From positions 24,746,001-24,810,000 of the forward strand of contig CP136893.1 in NCBI GenBank assembly GCA_034359265.1: a stretch of DNA of 64,000 nt, read 5' to 3'. Made by a program: the position numbers and the translations under genes. This DNA comes from Canna indica. Lineage: Eukaryota; Streptophyta; Magnoliopsida; Zingiberales; Cannaceae. Every line of letters begins with the position of its first letter. Within the stretch, counting starts at the first letter, position 1. The notes beneath the pieces are model-generated. The model ran no database searches. It saw only the letters and a list, made by a program, of their open reading frames with translations, and was not told the DNA's origin. Shown piece by piece: positions 1 to 12,074 of this stretch.

Positions 1-196
1 TGCTAACGAAATTCCGATTCGAATAGGCGAAATTTAGGAAGTACGTTACGCCTAATCGAAACTCATTCGTTAAAGCTCCACGATCAAGACGTCGGTACAT
101 CCAACTTCGATCAGCCGACATGATTCTGTCAATCAATGACAATTTCTTTGGTTAATGTCTTTAGGTGAGATTGTCCTATTCCATTCGGGATTTATG

Positions 197-384
197 TTAT
201 TTGTACTGCACTTACATTTTTATTTTAACTGTTAACTAATTATTCTAAATTTCGGCAGCATCTCCCTACAGTTCTCCGAATACGCATATCATCTGGGCGC
301 GTATCGGAGAACAAGAGAGATGTTGCCGAAATTTAGAATAATTAGTTAACAGTTAAAATAAAAACGTAAGTGCAGTACAAATAA
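197..384. repeat. Large near-perfect inverted repeat (hairpin)
   Basis: The left arm (about 197-285) and right arm (about 299-384) are reverse complements over almost 90 bases, with only a few mismatches and a 1-base gap. The loop is about 13 bases. It may be a small MITE nested in the CACTA element, or a structural part of it. I found no clear target duplication. Confidence 0.8.
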
Positions 385-598
385 CTATATTCCCAAATTG
401 TCCAATCAGGGACAATTCAAGAATTGTACGTCGTATAAAAGATCTTCTACTTCTTTTACACAAACATACAATCCCCGAACGGATCTAAGGTCTTGCTAAA
501 TCATATCTGACTCGTCGATGCGTACGTGAAACATATCAACTCGTCGGATCGATGATTATTTTCTAAATGTTTTGAGACAGTTCGAGTCCATATTGGAT

Positions 599-858
599 GA
601 TTCCGGCGCACGTCCGAAGTGGACGATTCCGGCGTGGGTCCGAAGTGGACGATTTCGGCGCGCGTCCGAAGTGGACGATTCCAGCGCGAGTCCGATTTGG
701 ACGATTCCGGCGCGCGTCCGAAGTGGACGATTCCGGCGCGCGTCCAAAGTGGATGATTCCGGCGCGAGTCCGAATTGGACGATTCCGGCGCGCGTCCGAA
801 GTGGACGATACCGGCGCACGTCCGAAGTGGACGATTCCGGCGCACGTCCGAAATTAAT
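599..858. repeat. 26-bp minisatellite, about 10 units
   Basis: Ten consecutive 26-base units start at 599, 625, 651 and so on, built on GATTCCGGCGCGCGTCCGAA followed by GTGGAC. Because 26 is not a multiple of three, each reading frame repeats every three units. That produces long open frames on both strands with repetitive Arg/Ser-rich translations. These are artefacts of the repeat and not genes. Confidence 0.9.
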
Positions 859-1306
859 CTAAACCCTAATAATTAATCTAACAAATTAAACAATTAATCT
901 AAATAATTAATTAACAATTATAAAACAATTAATTAACAAATATAAAATAATATAAATTATATATAAAATTATAAATTCCGGCGCCGGAGTCCACCCTCCG
1001 GCGCCGGCGTACAGTGGCCGGACACACTGTCCGGCCACTGTACAAGGTCCGGCGGCGGCCATCGGCCGACCGCCGCCGGCCGAAACCCTAGAAATAGGAT
1101 TTCGGTCGGATTGATTCCCGCCGGCTGCAACGGGAAGAGACGGCCGGCCGGCGAGGCATACCTGAACAAGTCGAATATATCGGGAGGAGGAAGAGGCGTC
1201 GTCGGCGTCGGCAGCAGCGGCGGCGAGAGGCGAGAGCAGCAGCAGCGGCGGTAGCAGCGGGAGGAAGAAGGGTCGGGCGCGAGCGGTGCCCTATATAAAC
1301 TTATCA

Positions 1307-1572
1307 GCAACGGCTCACTCGCCCGTTAGAAAGCCGTTGCTAATAAGTTTTCATCAGCGACGGCTCACTTGTCCGTTAGAAAACCATTGCTGATAATTAA
1401 AATATCAGCAACGGCTCGACTTGCCGTCAGAAAGCCGTTGCGGATAATTAAAATAATCCGCAACGGCTCGCGTGTCCATTAGAACGCCGTTGCAGATACA
1501 AATATCTGCAACGGCTCGAGCGGCCGTAAGAACGCCGTTGCAAATAGCAACGGCTCGAGCTGTCGTTGCTGA
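1307..1572. repeat. CACTA subterminal motif array
   Basis: About six pairs of GCAACGGCTC and its approximate complement GCCGTTGC alternate through this stretch, separated by short AT-rich linkers (AATTAAAAT). In the En/Spm family such arrays bind the transposon-encoded DNA-binding protein. That role here is inferred from the family. Confidence 0.75.
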
Positions 1573-1595
1573 AGACCTAATTTCTAGTAGTGTTA

Positions 1596-4135
1596 GTACA
1601 TCTAGAATTCTTGAGCTTGTGCACATGGATCTCTTTGGTCCAAGTGATGTAGCTAGTCTAGGTGGAAAGCTATATTATTATGTATTAGTTGATAATTTTT
1701 CTAGATTTACATGAGTTTTCTTTTTGGGCAAGAAAAATAAAACTCTTGAGCTTTTTAAAAAGTTTGCAAAGAAAGTTTCAAATGAAAAAGGAGTTTCAAT
1801 TTTGAAAATTAGAAGTGACAATGGAGGGAAGTTTAAAAATAAAAAAATTTCTAAGTTTTGTGATGACTTAGATATTCAACATAACTTTTCTTCCCCTAGG
1901 ACACCTCAACAAAATGGGGTGGTTGAGAGGAAGAATAGAACCTTACAAGAAATGGCTAGAACTATGCTATGCGAAAATAATTTGCCTAAGTATTTTTGGG
2001 CCGAAGCCATAAATACTTCTTGTTATGTTCTTAACCGAGTTTTATTGAGACCAAAAATTAAGAAAACACCTTTTGAGCTTTGGAATGGTAAAATCCCAAA
2101 TGTGGGATATTTTCATGTTTTTGGATGCAAATGTTTTATATTAAATACTAAGGAGAATCTAGGAAATTTTGATTCTAAATTCGATGAAAGAATTTTCCTA
2201 GGTTATTCCATTAATTCTGAGGCATATAGAGTTTATAATCGTAGAATAATGATTGTTGAAGAATCCATGCATGTTACTTTTAATGGAACTAATGATTCTT
2301 CTAGAAATGTGAAGATTATGATTGTAGATGAGGAACCTGAGGATCTCACACTTCATGATAAAGAAGTGGAGGATAAAGATAAGGAGGAGACCCAACATGA
2401 AGAACCTCCACCCTCAAAACTTTCTCAAGTTGAAATTGAAGAAGAAGAAGCTCTACCACCTCTCCCTAAAGGATATCGATCGATTGGTAAGAGATCATCC
2501 AATGGACCAAGTCATTGGAGAGCCTTCAACGGGAGTGGTAACACGTTCTAAACTCTAAACTTAAGAATGTTTGTCAATATGTTGCTTTTGTATCTCAAGT
2601 AGAGCCTAAGAACATTAAGGAAGCAATAGAAGATGAGTTTTGGGTACTAGCTATGTAAGAAGAACTCAACCAATTTGATAGAAATGATGTATGAGACTTA
2701 GTGCCTAGACCTAGTGATCAAACTATATAATTGGAACTAAATGGGTATTTAGAAATAAGCTACATGAAGAAGAATTAGTTATTAGAAACAAAGCTAGATT
2801 AGTGGCACAAGGGTACAACCAACAAGAAGGGATAGACTATAATGAAATATATGCTACCGTAGCTAGATTAGAAGCAATTAGAATGCTTTTGGCATATGCT
2901 AGCTTTAAGGGTTTTAAACTATTTCAAATAGATGTAAAAAGTGTATTTTAAAATGGTTTTATTAATGAAGAAGTTTATGTTGAGCAATCCCCTAGTTTTG
3001 AAAGTTTTGAGTTTCCAAACCATGTTCTCAAACTTAAAAAAATATTATATGGTTTAAAACAAGCCCCTAGGGCTTGGTATGAAAGACTTGTAATTTTTCT
3101 AATTGAACAAGGTTTTGATGTAGGAAAAGCCAATGTTTCACTTTTCATTAAGCATCATGAAAATGACATGTTATTAGTTCAAATCTATATTGATGATATA
3201 ATTTTTGGTGCTACTAATGAAATGCTTTGTAAGTGGTTTACTAAATGTATGCAATATGAGTTTGAGATGAGTGTGATGAGAGAGCTCTCCTTCATAGTTG
3301 GTCTCCAAATCAAGCAAACAAACTAATGAATCTTCATCAATCAAGTCAAGTACACAGAGGAGCTCATGAAAAGGTTTGGGATGAATGAAGTCAAGATAGC
3401 TTCTACACCTATGAGCGCATCCATCAAGCTTGACAAAGATGAAGAGGGCATTAAATTGGACGAAAAACGATATCGATGTATGATTGGTAGTCTTCTTTAT
3501 TTAACCGCAAGTAAACCCGATATCATGTTTAGTGTTTGTGTATGTGCTAGGTTTCAATCTTGCCCTAAGATGTCTCATTAAGTACGGTAAAACGTATATT
3601 GAGATATTTAAAGGGCACGATTGACTTAGGATTATGGTATCCATGTCATTCATCATTTGATTTAATCAGTTTTTCGGACGCTGATTTTGCCAGATGTAAG
3701 GTAGATAGAAAAAACACTAGTGGGTGCTGTCAATTTTTAAGAGCGAGTCTTGTTTCTTGGTTCTCAAAGAAACAAAACTCAGTTGCACTTTCAACTACTG
3801 AAACGGAATACATCGCTGTGGCTAGCTATTGTGCGCAAGTCAATTGGATGAAATAAACCCTTTTAGATTATGGACTTAGGTATTCTTGCATACCTATACA
3901 TTGTGATGATACTAGTGCAATAAATTTAACTAAAAATCCTATTTTACACTCTAGAACTAAGCATATTGACTTGAGATATCATTTTCTTAGGGATTATGTG
4001 ACTAAGGGAAATATATCGGTAGAATTTGTATCCACCGATAAACAACTTGCCGATATATTTTCAAAACCCTTGGTTGAAGAAAGCTTCACAAATTTAAGGA
4101 TGCAATTAGGAATTTGTGTTTTTCCTAGTAATTAA
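1596..4135 (+). pseudogene. Copia pol remnant: integrase, RT, RNase H
   Basis: Integrase core residues are visible: Asp in HMDLFGP (near 1624), Asp in IRSDNGGKF (near 1806) and Glu in NGVVERKN (near 1920), followed by the copia GKRIFLGYS-like region (FDERIFLGYS, near 2190). Reverse transcriptase follows (about 2590-3330), with [16 protein letters not shown] and the catalytic YIDD box (near 3190). RNase H covers about 3600-4060, with FSDADFA, ETEYIA and ADIFSKP. The frame is broken repeatedly: a TGA replaces a Trp codon at about 1712, stops interrupt the RT, and there is a shift near 2550. Polyprotein order IN-RT-RH is diagnostic of Ty1/copia. It encodes nothing functional now. Confidence 0.9.
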
Positions 4136-4723
4136 AATATTTTTTCTTTAAAATGTATATGCTTTTCAAAAAATTGCATTCAATACAGTATCATCACACT
4201 TATGTATTGCTCTATAGTGGAGCTTTGCGACCTATTGGTGTTTGCCTTCTATAGGCTTACATTAATGGGAATGACTATAATGGTAGATGATACTTGGTTT
4301 TTGTGGCTTTCTTGATTTTTATGATAAAATTCATTAATTGTACCTTAATTCTTACCCTTTTTGATTGATGTCAAAAGGGGGAGAAAAAGTAAGGTCACAC
4401 TTGGTTTTCACGATGCATATAGTTAGTGTGAGTGTTATAGTTAAGGGGAAGATATATAGTTAGGGGGACTTAAAAATGATATGAACATTGATAGGGGGAG
4501 CATATGTCAAGTTATAAGTAATTGAATATGCACATTGATAGGAGGAGCATATGTTGAGTTATAAATAGTTGGATGCATATGCTAAGTTAGATAGTTGAAT
4601 ACATATACTAAGTTACATATCTTGCATGCCCTAACTCTTGAATGCCTTAACTCAAACTCACAAAACACTTATGCTTTCTTAAAAAATTTATGTTATGTTT
4701 GTCATCACCAAAAAGGGGGAGAT

Positions 4724-5989
4724 TATTGGCTTAAGGGTCTCTCTTAAGCCTCGATCTTTATTTTGATGATAACAAACATGCATTTAATCCAAGTGTGAAG
4801 TTTTGAATTCAGGTTGAGGTTGCGATATGCATGCCAAATCCGTTCAAACGAAACGAAGAAAAAGATCGTCAAAGAAACGGAAGAAGAAATCATTGAAGAA
4901 AGGCTCGGGATTAGATCAAGTAGAATTCATGTAATATACCCCTAGGTTAAGTTTATCCCAAGCCAAAATTGTAAAGTTATCTAAGTTGAAACTTGGTAAC
5001 TAAACTCATAAAAAAGGCATGTAAAAATACAAGGAGAAGTTAGCCTCAACCTGAGTTCGGTCGATCGGTAGGTCGACCGAACGAGGTAGTATTTTGCCAA
5101 AGCAGCCTATTCGGTCGACCGGCCGATCCACCGAATGTCGATAAAATAGGCAGTAGCCATTCGGTCGACTAGCCGGTCGATCAAAGTTGGTGAAGAAAAA
5201 AATAAATGGCTGCGTCGGTCGACCGACAGAAGGCAAAAATAGGCAGAATGGCCAACGACCGAACAGTTTCAATGGTCATTTTTTTTATCCGTTGAACGTG
5301 TCGTTCGGCTGAGGGGTTATAAATACCCCTCACCTAACTTCTTTACAACTCTTAACAATTATTATTGAGCATTAAAAAAAGTTTTCTAAGCCTTCAAAAG
5401 AGTGAATTGCTGCACGCGTCTCTACTTCCTTCGACAACAAATTCCAGGCGCTGTTGATCCCCTACTTCTTCGACTGTGCTGCAAATCAAAAACAATCTTC
5501 TTGCAAGTTGAAGATGTGAAGGCGGTGGAAAGAAGGCTTGGTTCATCTTTCGTTCTTAAAGCTCTTTCCTTTGTATTTGAATTTTATTGTAAACTTGTTT
5601 TCAAGTTGAGATAGCTGCTAGGTGTGCTAGGAAACACTTATGGATAGCTTTATAGAATTGTGTTTTGCCTAGGTGAATAGGATTGAGGTGTTCTCAAGTG
5701 GTGAGAAGGGTGTCCTCATTGTATTCAAAGGAAAACATAGATTCTATAAAGTAGTGATTAGAAATCCTTGGTGAGGAGCCAAGGTAGTGGAGTAGGCGGT
5801 TGGCCGAACCACCATAAGTATTCTTGTTTGCATTGCTTTTTTACTTGCTTTTATCATTGCTATTGAAATTTGATCACATTAACCATGTAGAAACAATTGC
5901 ATTAAGTGAAGCTAAAATTGAGTAAGAAGAAAATTAGTAAAAGAGGGCGGACACTATTCAACCCCCCTTCTAGTGTCGGGTTTCACACA
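4724..5989 (+). repeat. Copia family A 3' LTR
   Basis: The LTR follows the polypurine tract and ends in TTTCACACA. Its first bases are TATTGGCTTAAGG where the minus-strand family member has TGTTGGCTTAAGG, so the terminal TG has become TA. It contains a U3 palindrome array and a TATA box. The length is about 1266 bp. It matches the minus-strand LTRs at 16285-17490 and 17494-19664. Confidence 0.85.
5054..5325 (+). promoter_or_regulatory. LTR U3 palindrome array and TATA box
   Basis: Paired SalI-like palindromes (GGTCGACC and close variants) recur roughly every 53 bases at about 5056, 5109, 5162 and 5214, each followed by an A-rich spacer. A TATA box (TATAAATA, 5318-5325) follows within the dyad GAGGGGTTATAAATACCCCT. 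Position and layout indicate LTR enhancer and core promoter. This is inference; no transcript data are available here. Confidence 0.6.
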
Positions 5990-7496
5990 ACATCTCCTCT
6001 CCTCTTTAATTTGATGGCCAACGTTCTTTCAAGACTTATTGAGAAGGCAAATCAGAATGGTCTTTTCCGAGGTGCGCTTGGTAATCTTTCCCCTAGAGGC
6101 CTTACTCACGTTTTATATGTTGATGATCTAATCATGTTTTGTGATGATAACAATCGTAGTTTTCAGAATATTCACCTCCTTTTCAAGTGTTTTGAGCTTG
6201 CTTCCAGGTTGAAGTTAAACATGGAAAAAGCTCCGGTCATACACATCGGTGGCGATTCCATTGTGGCCGCGCGTGCTGCAAACATATTTGGTTGCGCAGT
6301 GGGATCTATCCCCTTTAATTATCTTGGGCTTCTGTTGAAAATGGTGCAGTTAGCAAAGTCAGGCTGGACAATCCTTATTCAAAAATTTGTCAAACTCCTG
6401 GCTTCGTGGCAAGGTCTTTGTCTATCTCGTGCCGGCCGCCTTGTCTTGCTCAACAGTACTTTAACAGGTCGAGCATCTCATTTGTTCCATCTTTGAGGCT
6501 CCTGCTTGGGTGGTGAAACAGATAGACACAAGGCGACATCATTTCTTTTGGTGTGGGACTAGGGATGTTAGTTGCAAAGGTAAAAGTCTGGTTAGTTGGG
6601 ACGCACTCACAGCTGATATTTCTTGCGGTGTACTGGGTATTCTTGATGTTCAGCTTCATAATCATTCTAGGCTCGGGAGTTGGCTATGGAAACTTTGGCA
6701 CCTTGAAAGCTTGCTCTATCCGAAATTTATTTGGAAGCTCTATCCTTCTGTGCTCGGGTTGGGCTACCAAAATCTCTGCCATCCTCCTCTGATTTGGAAT
6801 GGTATACTTTCCCTTTAAGATGTCTTTAAATGTTCTACAAATCTTTTGGTTGGCTTAGGATCTCGGACTAGCTTGTGGAAAGATAAATGGCTACGTAACG
6901 AATCCCTGCAGAATAAGTATCTGAATCTCTTTGCTTTGACTACTTCTAAGGATTCATGCATCACAGATGCGAAGATGTTAAATGAAGTTGCCGAGATTGT
7001 GGGTTGGCACATCAAGTTTTCAAATTTCATGCCTTTAAGCGAGGTACTGGATCTAGCACAAGATCTGGAAGAATTTCTTCATTGCTTGGACAAAGACCTA
7101 GTGGATTGGAAATGGAATTCTTTTGGGATATTCTCGACTTCCTCGCTTTACAAATTACTAAACTTCTGAGGTGTGAGGGATGCTAAAGCCGATTATATTT
7201 GGCATTGTATGTGTTCGATCTCAATTTCCATCTTCAATTGGTTCTTTTTTCGAAATCGGCTACATACGAAAGATCGTCTTATTCGACACGTCATGAACCT
7301 GGATCCGTTGTGCGCCCTCTGCGGTATCGAGGTGGAGACTCATGAACATCTTTTTAAGACTTGCCCTTTTACTTTGTGTGGTTGGTGGCTCTTCCTTTCC
7401 CTAATTCAGGTTCAGCATTTTGACATCAATTTCGCTCCCTGGTTGGAGATCTCTAGGACAACTAGGGAAAGGGAAAGAAATATCAAAATGTTTTGA
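5990..7496 (+). pseudogene. LINE reverse transcriptase C-terminal part
   Basis: The RT palm motif HVLYVDDLIMFCDD is present at about 6108-6150, so the catalytic YVDD is intact. The thumb/connection region follows, with an FNYLG motif (6316-6335) and the AGRLVLLNS segment. Near 7190-7400 there is the LINE zinc-binding module (NRLHTKDRL, then CALCGIEVETHEHLFKTCPF). Frameshifts near 6497, 6815 and 7170 break the frame. This is the standard order for plant L1-type ORF2. Confidence 0.8.
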
Positions 7497-7729
7497 GCTT
7501 TGATGACTTGGAGATGGAAGGTGTGGAGTGAAAGGAGCAATCACTGCTTTAATGACTTGAGCAAATCCGTATGGTCTTTAGCCTTCGAGCCGGCAAATTT
7601 TTTCAGTCTTTGTTCGTAGTCTTACTTCCTTATTCTATATTTTTTACTTATCTAAATGTACCCTTTTGTCGCTTGTATATATGTGTCAATCCTCTTGATT
7701 AATAGTATGTTTTTTTCTCAAAAAAAAAG
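5990..7729 (+). mobile_element. LINE 1, 3' half, interrupted by copia element 1
   Basis: The LINE begins abruptly at the copia LTR end, in mid reverse transcriptase (SPLLFNLMAN), and ends in an A-run at about 7720-7728. Its 5' half should lie beyond the copia and CACTA insertions, outside the window. The adjoining codons flow naturally from the usual GDPLSP motif of LINE RT, which supports insertion of copia into an existing LINE. Confidence 0.8.
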
Positions 7730-9713
7730 GTTGTACCATTTTTTGATATTAATAACAATGAACTCATTCATGGGGAAAATGGTGGCATGCAGAGTTCTTG
7801 CGTGGGGAACACGATCATGGGTCCTTTGCCCTCACTACCCAGAACTTGAATGCAATATGACGCTTAGATAAGTGTTTTTTTAATATAAAAAAAATATATT
7901 TGAGGGACAACCTAAGTTATCCAATACCAACATAAATAAATACAAAAAAATTACTATCTTAACAATATAAATGAAATATTAAAATAGATTTCTTACAAAT
8001 TTTAAAGGTCAAAATACATTCATTACTTAACTTTTTTTTAAAAATCCAATTGCTTAAATAATTGGTACCATCCTTGAATTGACCTTGCTTGAGACATTCT
8101 CCTCAAGCAACTGAAGAGGTTAAGCTAGCTAATTCTCATTCCAAAATTAAACAACTCAGAGTAGCTAATTACCAAAAGGTTATATTTGCAATAAACAAAA
8201 CTAAAATCAACATAAGTACAAAACTTAACAACTCTTTTAAATCATGAATAATTGGCAAATTTTCTCAACGAGAAGGATTGGGCTTGGAAATTATTGATAA
8301 CGATTGTTTAGCATTCGATTCCATAATAATCTAGTCCAATTATCTCTATCCTTCTCAAGAGCATCCTTGATATCCACAACTTCTTGATACATGGGAGAAT
8401 GTTGATTAACCTCTCCACATGAGCTAACGTACATTTGCATGTATTATTCTCGATAAAGAATTATGTGCCTATGTTTCCTTTAGTTATATATGTAATTATC
8501 CTTAGACTAATTAATGGGTATCAACATAGGCTATACTGTAAGATAAGACCTTAATTAGATGACCCCAAAGTGGGTATGGCTACCTAGTATATAAGCCATA
8601 TTATTTCATGCCACCTAGATCTGCCAAAGGGTATTAGCAACTAGGCACGAGCAACCTTTGGAAAGAGGATAACTCACTACTAGCATAGTCTAAAACCCAT
8701 GAAGAAAACCTAAGTGTTGTATTTTTAACAAAACTCAAATTTGGACAAAAAAAAAATCACAACTCTAGGTAATACAGGAGCTCACATAAAACATTACATA
8801 TCTCTGAATTTCCTCTAAAAAAGTGCAATCAACACATAAAGAACTAAGTAAAATGGATATATAGTAATCAACTCATTATATATAGCTCATATGTCACCAC
8901 TAGTGCGTACACAGATACGAGAATATATGCACAAGATATTATAACTAGAGATCAATAACATATTAACGTGCCTAGATGTCTAATCACAAATCTATATATT
9001 AGTGGGGTCAAAAATAGCATTTTCTTTGCAGCTCAAATTAAGCAAGTGATCCATGCATTTTTATCCTTGAATTTAGTGTATGAAGATGGGTTTGAATGGA
9101 AGGGCTAATAAATAATCCCCGAAATCCCGTTGGTTATTCATGGGCGTTCATTAATTTTCATCAATTGGGATGGTCCGAATTCATTGTCAATGTAGATGAA
9201 TCATCAATGGCATTTGATCTTAGTATATTCGTCATACCCTATTTTTGTTCATAACTTTGCAATGCCCTTATCATCTTATCTGTCACTCAGTACTTCAACT
9301 ACATCACCTCATAATTGTGTGTTGTTATTGGAAGTTATGTATCAAAATCTTCTGTAAACAAATTAAGATTGCTTGTAGATATGAATACTAAATAATCTTG
9401 CATGGAAAAAGAGGTTGTTTTAGTAACTCAAATCAACTCATCATTATCTCTCAAGTCAAATTACTATCGTTTTAATTTTACTGAATCTTAGATGTGTAAT
9501 AGGATCAGTTTAGAATGAAAAATTTAATGAAAAAAGGATTGGAAGGAAAAAACAAGCAAAGTTGATTTTTTAATTTATAATTATCTTTTCCACTTACTTC
9601 CTCTCCAAAAATTTTCATCTGAAAAATAAGGTCAGTGTTGGTCCACATGACCTAAATAAGGTCCAAATACTATTCAATCTATATAGAGAAATTTAGATAG
9701 ATAAACCAGTTCT
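7730..9713. other. AT-rich intergenic stretch, no gene seen
   Basis: Both strands show only short, low-complexity open frames with no recognisable domain. No clear repeat boundaries were found. It is probably old intergenic DNA. Confidence 0.5.
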
Positions 9714-10623
9714 CAGCGGCGAAGCCAAAAAATTTTGTTAGGGGGACAAAATATGAAATTTCTAGCATTAACTCATACTCATAGAACAAAACAAGTTATC
9801 CTATTAATTCAAAGCTTAGCACCTAACTTTTCTTGCAAGAAATATTTTAAGTCTGATTCATTACCCGTTCAAACAAATGAACAATGCCTAAAGCATTTAA
9901 CTTTTCTCAAAAAAATTAAACCAAAATTAACTTTTTCTAAAGCAGCATGGAACTAAAGCATAACCAATTTACCATTAATTCCTCAAACAAGCACAGAAGC
10001 ACTAAATCACTAATTATCCATCATCCCCAAATGACCAAATCCCAATCATCTTCTGCTCGCTGGCTATTGCAATAGTGCAAATGTGCAATTAGAATGAGTG
10101 TAAGCATGTAACGGTAAGAGAGGAAGCGAGGAACACGAAATCATCAATCATCAATCATGGATGCTGGCATGCTGCAGTAACGTGCAGTTGTCACTCACTC
10201 ACTAGATGATGTCAATTCCAAGTGCACACCGATTCCAAAGGAAGAGAGGAAGGGCAAATCCGCAGATGAAATATTGAAATAGATGATGTCGACTCCAGCC
10301 TTTCCAGGTGCACGCCGATTCCTCAAGCTCGTCGTTTTCGAAGGAAGAGAGGAAGAAGGGCAGATGAAATAGGTGATGTCGATTCCAAGTGCATGCCGAT
10401 TCCGTCAATCTGTGAGTTGGTCTATGACGCTCTTCTTCTTTCGTCGATTAAAATCATTGACGTTTCAGCTTCTATTGTTATAATATTGCTGGATTTTATC
10501 TGGGAGACTGGGAGGGGGGGCAAAATGTAATAATTATACAGTAATATATATAATCTATAATATATATTTCCAGGTGGGGCCCAATCTCAGGGGTCAATTG
10601 CCAATATAGTGGCTCCGCCCTTG
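9714..10623. mobile_element. Non-autonomous hAT element
   Basis: The left end CAGCGGCGAAGCCA and the right end (reverse complement CAAGGGCGGAGCCA) form a 14-base terminal inverted repeat of hAT type. The flanks CCAGTTCT (9706-9713) and CCCGTTCT (10624-10631) make an 8-bp target duplication with one difference, as expected for hAT. The element is 910 bp and has no transposase. An internal duplication around 10203-10402 repeats GATGTCGATTCCAAGTGC-type segments. Confidence 0.75.
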
Positions 10624-10631
10624 CCCGTTCT

Positions 10632-12074
10632 TGACTTGGTTTTAGAATAAATTTTTAATTGGAAAATTAAATACCTTACGTTGGATAATTTTTTAGTACG
10701 TTACATTAGTTTGATGTGAATTTGGAGGTTGAGTTTTTAATTAAATAATAAATTAAATTCAAGTTATAAGGTGAAATTTAGAGCTTCCTTGCCAAATGTA
10801 AAGTCAATTTTCTTAGTCCTTTTCTTACTTTGTTTTTATTAGTTGAAGACAAAGGAAATTGGAAAGCGTGTTGATTAACATTAATTGCTTAAACAATTTG
10901 AAGAAAATGAAAGCAGGTCCACTTCGGTAATCGGTGGTACGTGGAAGCAAACACACATTAAATGAGGCACCGATAGCCATAACCATCAAGGGCTAATTTG
11001 TCATTTAACTTCTCATCCTCAATGGCTTAGATTGAGTGTCCACGCATGTGAATTGATTCCTCTGCATGGAGAAGAATTTGTGAGTTATATATATTACTAA
11101 AATTTGGATTTTGAGGTGTTAACTTGTTCTGCAGTTGCTAGCTATGATATTCAAATCAATTTCATCTTCACCCTTATCTTTTCTTCTTTAAAATAAATAA
11201 AACACTTTGTTACAAGAATGCATTCATCCAAAAAAATTACAAGATGGAGAGAGAAAACATAAAATATAAATATGTCAATTTAATTGCTATGATAAGAGTC
11301 TGGCCTTGTGACAATTTAATGAATACATGTTAACACTGACCTCAATTAGAATCTTCCGTGCCAAAAAGCACATAATGACGCAAGAGAGCAAGAGAGCAAG
11401 ACATCAGTGCATCACATAAAAAAGAAGTGGGGCTGCAGGACTTCCTTCCGGTCAATCATGATAGAAATTAAAATTGCCTTTATGATATGTAACAGCATGC
11501 AAATAGGTGATACAGTAGACAAGAAAACTAAGACAAGCTGTGGGCGCCACGGTTACATTTATCAGAAATTTATTCCTTTGCCTGAGGGGCATTTAAAAAG
11601 AATATCCTCTTTAATCACATTCTGATGCCCTAAACATAATTAAATATGACCCATTCATACAACAAATGCTTGTATTTTAAATTTTGCATCAAGAGTAATC
11701 TTAGACTGGCCGACAGGCATCTGATTCCCCTCACCACACAATGAGAGTTGAAGCCATCACTTGCTTGTCTTGTTGCTACGTACAACTCGTAGAAGAAAAC
11801 TTGGAGAGCAACGTTGAGTGGATTCCCAGCTCTCGACAATTCTTGTCTTTAATATTTTGAATTGGTTATGACAGGAATGTGGTAACCACTAACCAATACT
11901 CTTAATTGTGAAAACACCAACCACATGAAAGAATATTGAAGTAATGATCAATAGTATTGCTAGGGAGGTGCCTAATTAGCCTTTCCCCCACCAAAAGAAA
12001 CTAAGTAAAAATCAGAGCCAAGAACAATTCTTCCTTCTCTCATATACACAACTGTTCTTTCGATGATTTATTTT
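10632..12074. other. Intergenic, 3' flank of the IRX9 gene
   Basis: No coding region or repeat with clear ends was recognised. The right end must hold the 3' UTR of the IRX9 gene. An AATAAA on the minus strand occurs only a few bases after the stop codon (about 12067-12072), too close to be a convincing poly(A) signal. Confidence 0.45.

Larger units (their letters stand above)
1..1592 (-). mobile_element. CACTA (En/Spm) transposon, one terminus
   Basis: Positions 1568-1592, read on the minus strand, begin CACTACTAGAAATTAGGTC, a classic CACTA terminal inverted repeat. Inside it (1307-1572) are alternating copies of GCAACGGCTC and GCCGTTGC, the usual CACTA subterminal motif array. A possible TATA box (TTTATATAGGG on the minus strand, about 1291-1301) sits just inside the array, so this may be the promoter end with transcription running left. 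No transposase is recognisable, and the other end lies outside the window. The sequence after the terminus (1593 onward) is copia integrase, so the transposon interrupts a copia element. The expected 3-bp target duplication (TTA at 1593-1595) can be seen on one side only. Assigning everything from 1 to 1300 to this element is inference. Confidence 0.7.
1596..5989 (+). mobile_element. Ty1/copia element 1 (SIRE-like), 5' part missing
   Basis: The sequence resumes in the integrase domain immediately after the CACTA terminus, then runs through reverse transcriptase, RNase H, a non-coding tail, a polypurine tract (AAAAAGGGGGAGAT, to about 4723) and a 3' LTR (4724-5989). The gag, protease and 5' LTR would lie beyond the CACTA element, outside the window. 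At 5990 the sequence switches in mid-domain to LINE reverse transcriptase, so the element had inserted into a LINE. Many stops and frameshifts mark it as dead. A related minus-strand element at 17494-23904 has the same layout. Confidence 0.85.

Noticed and set aside
572..862. Several overlapping open frames with repetitive proteins
   Set aside because: A 26-base tandem repeat produces open frames in multiple phases on both strands; there is no sign of a gene.
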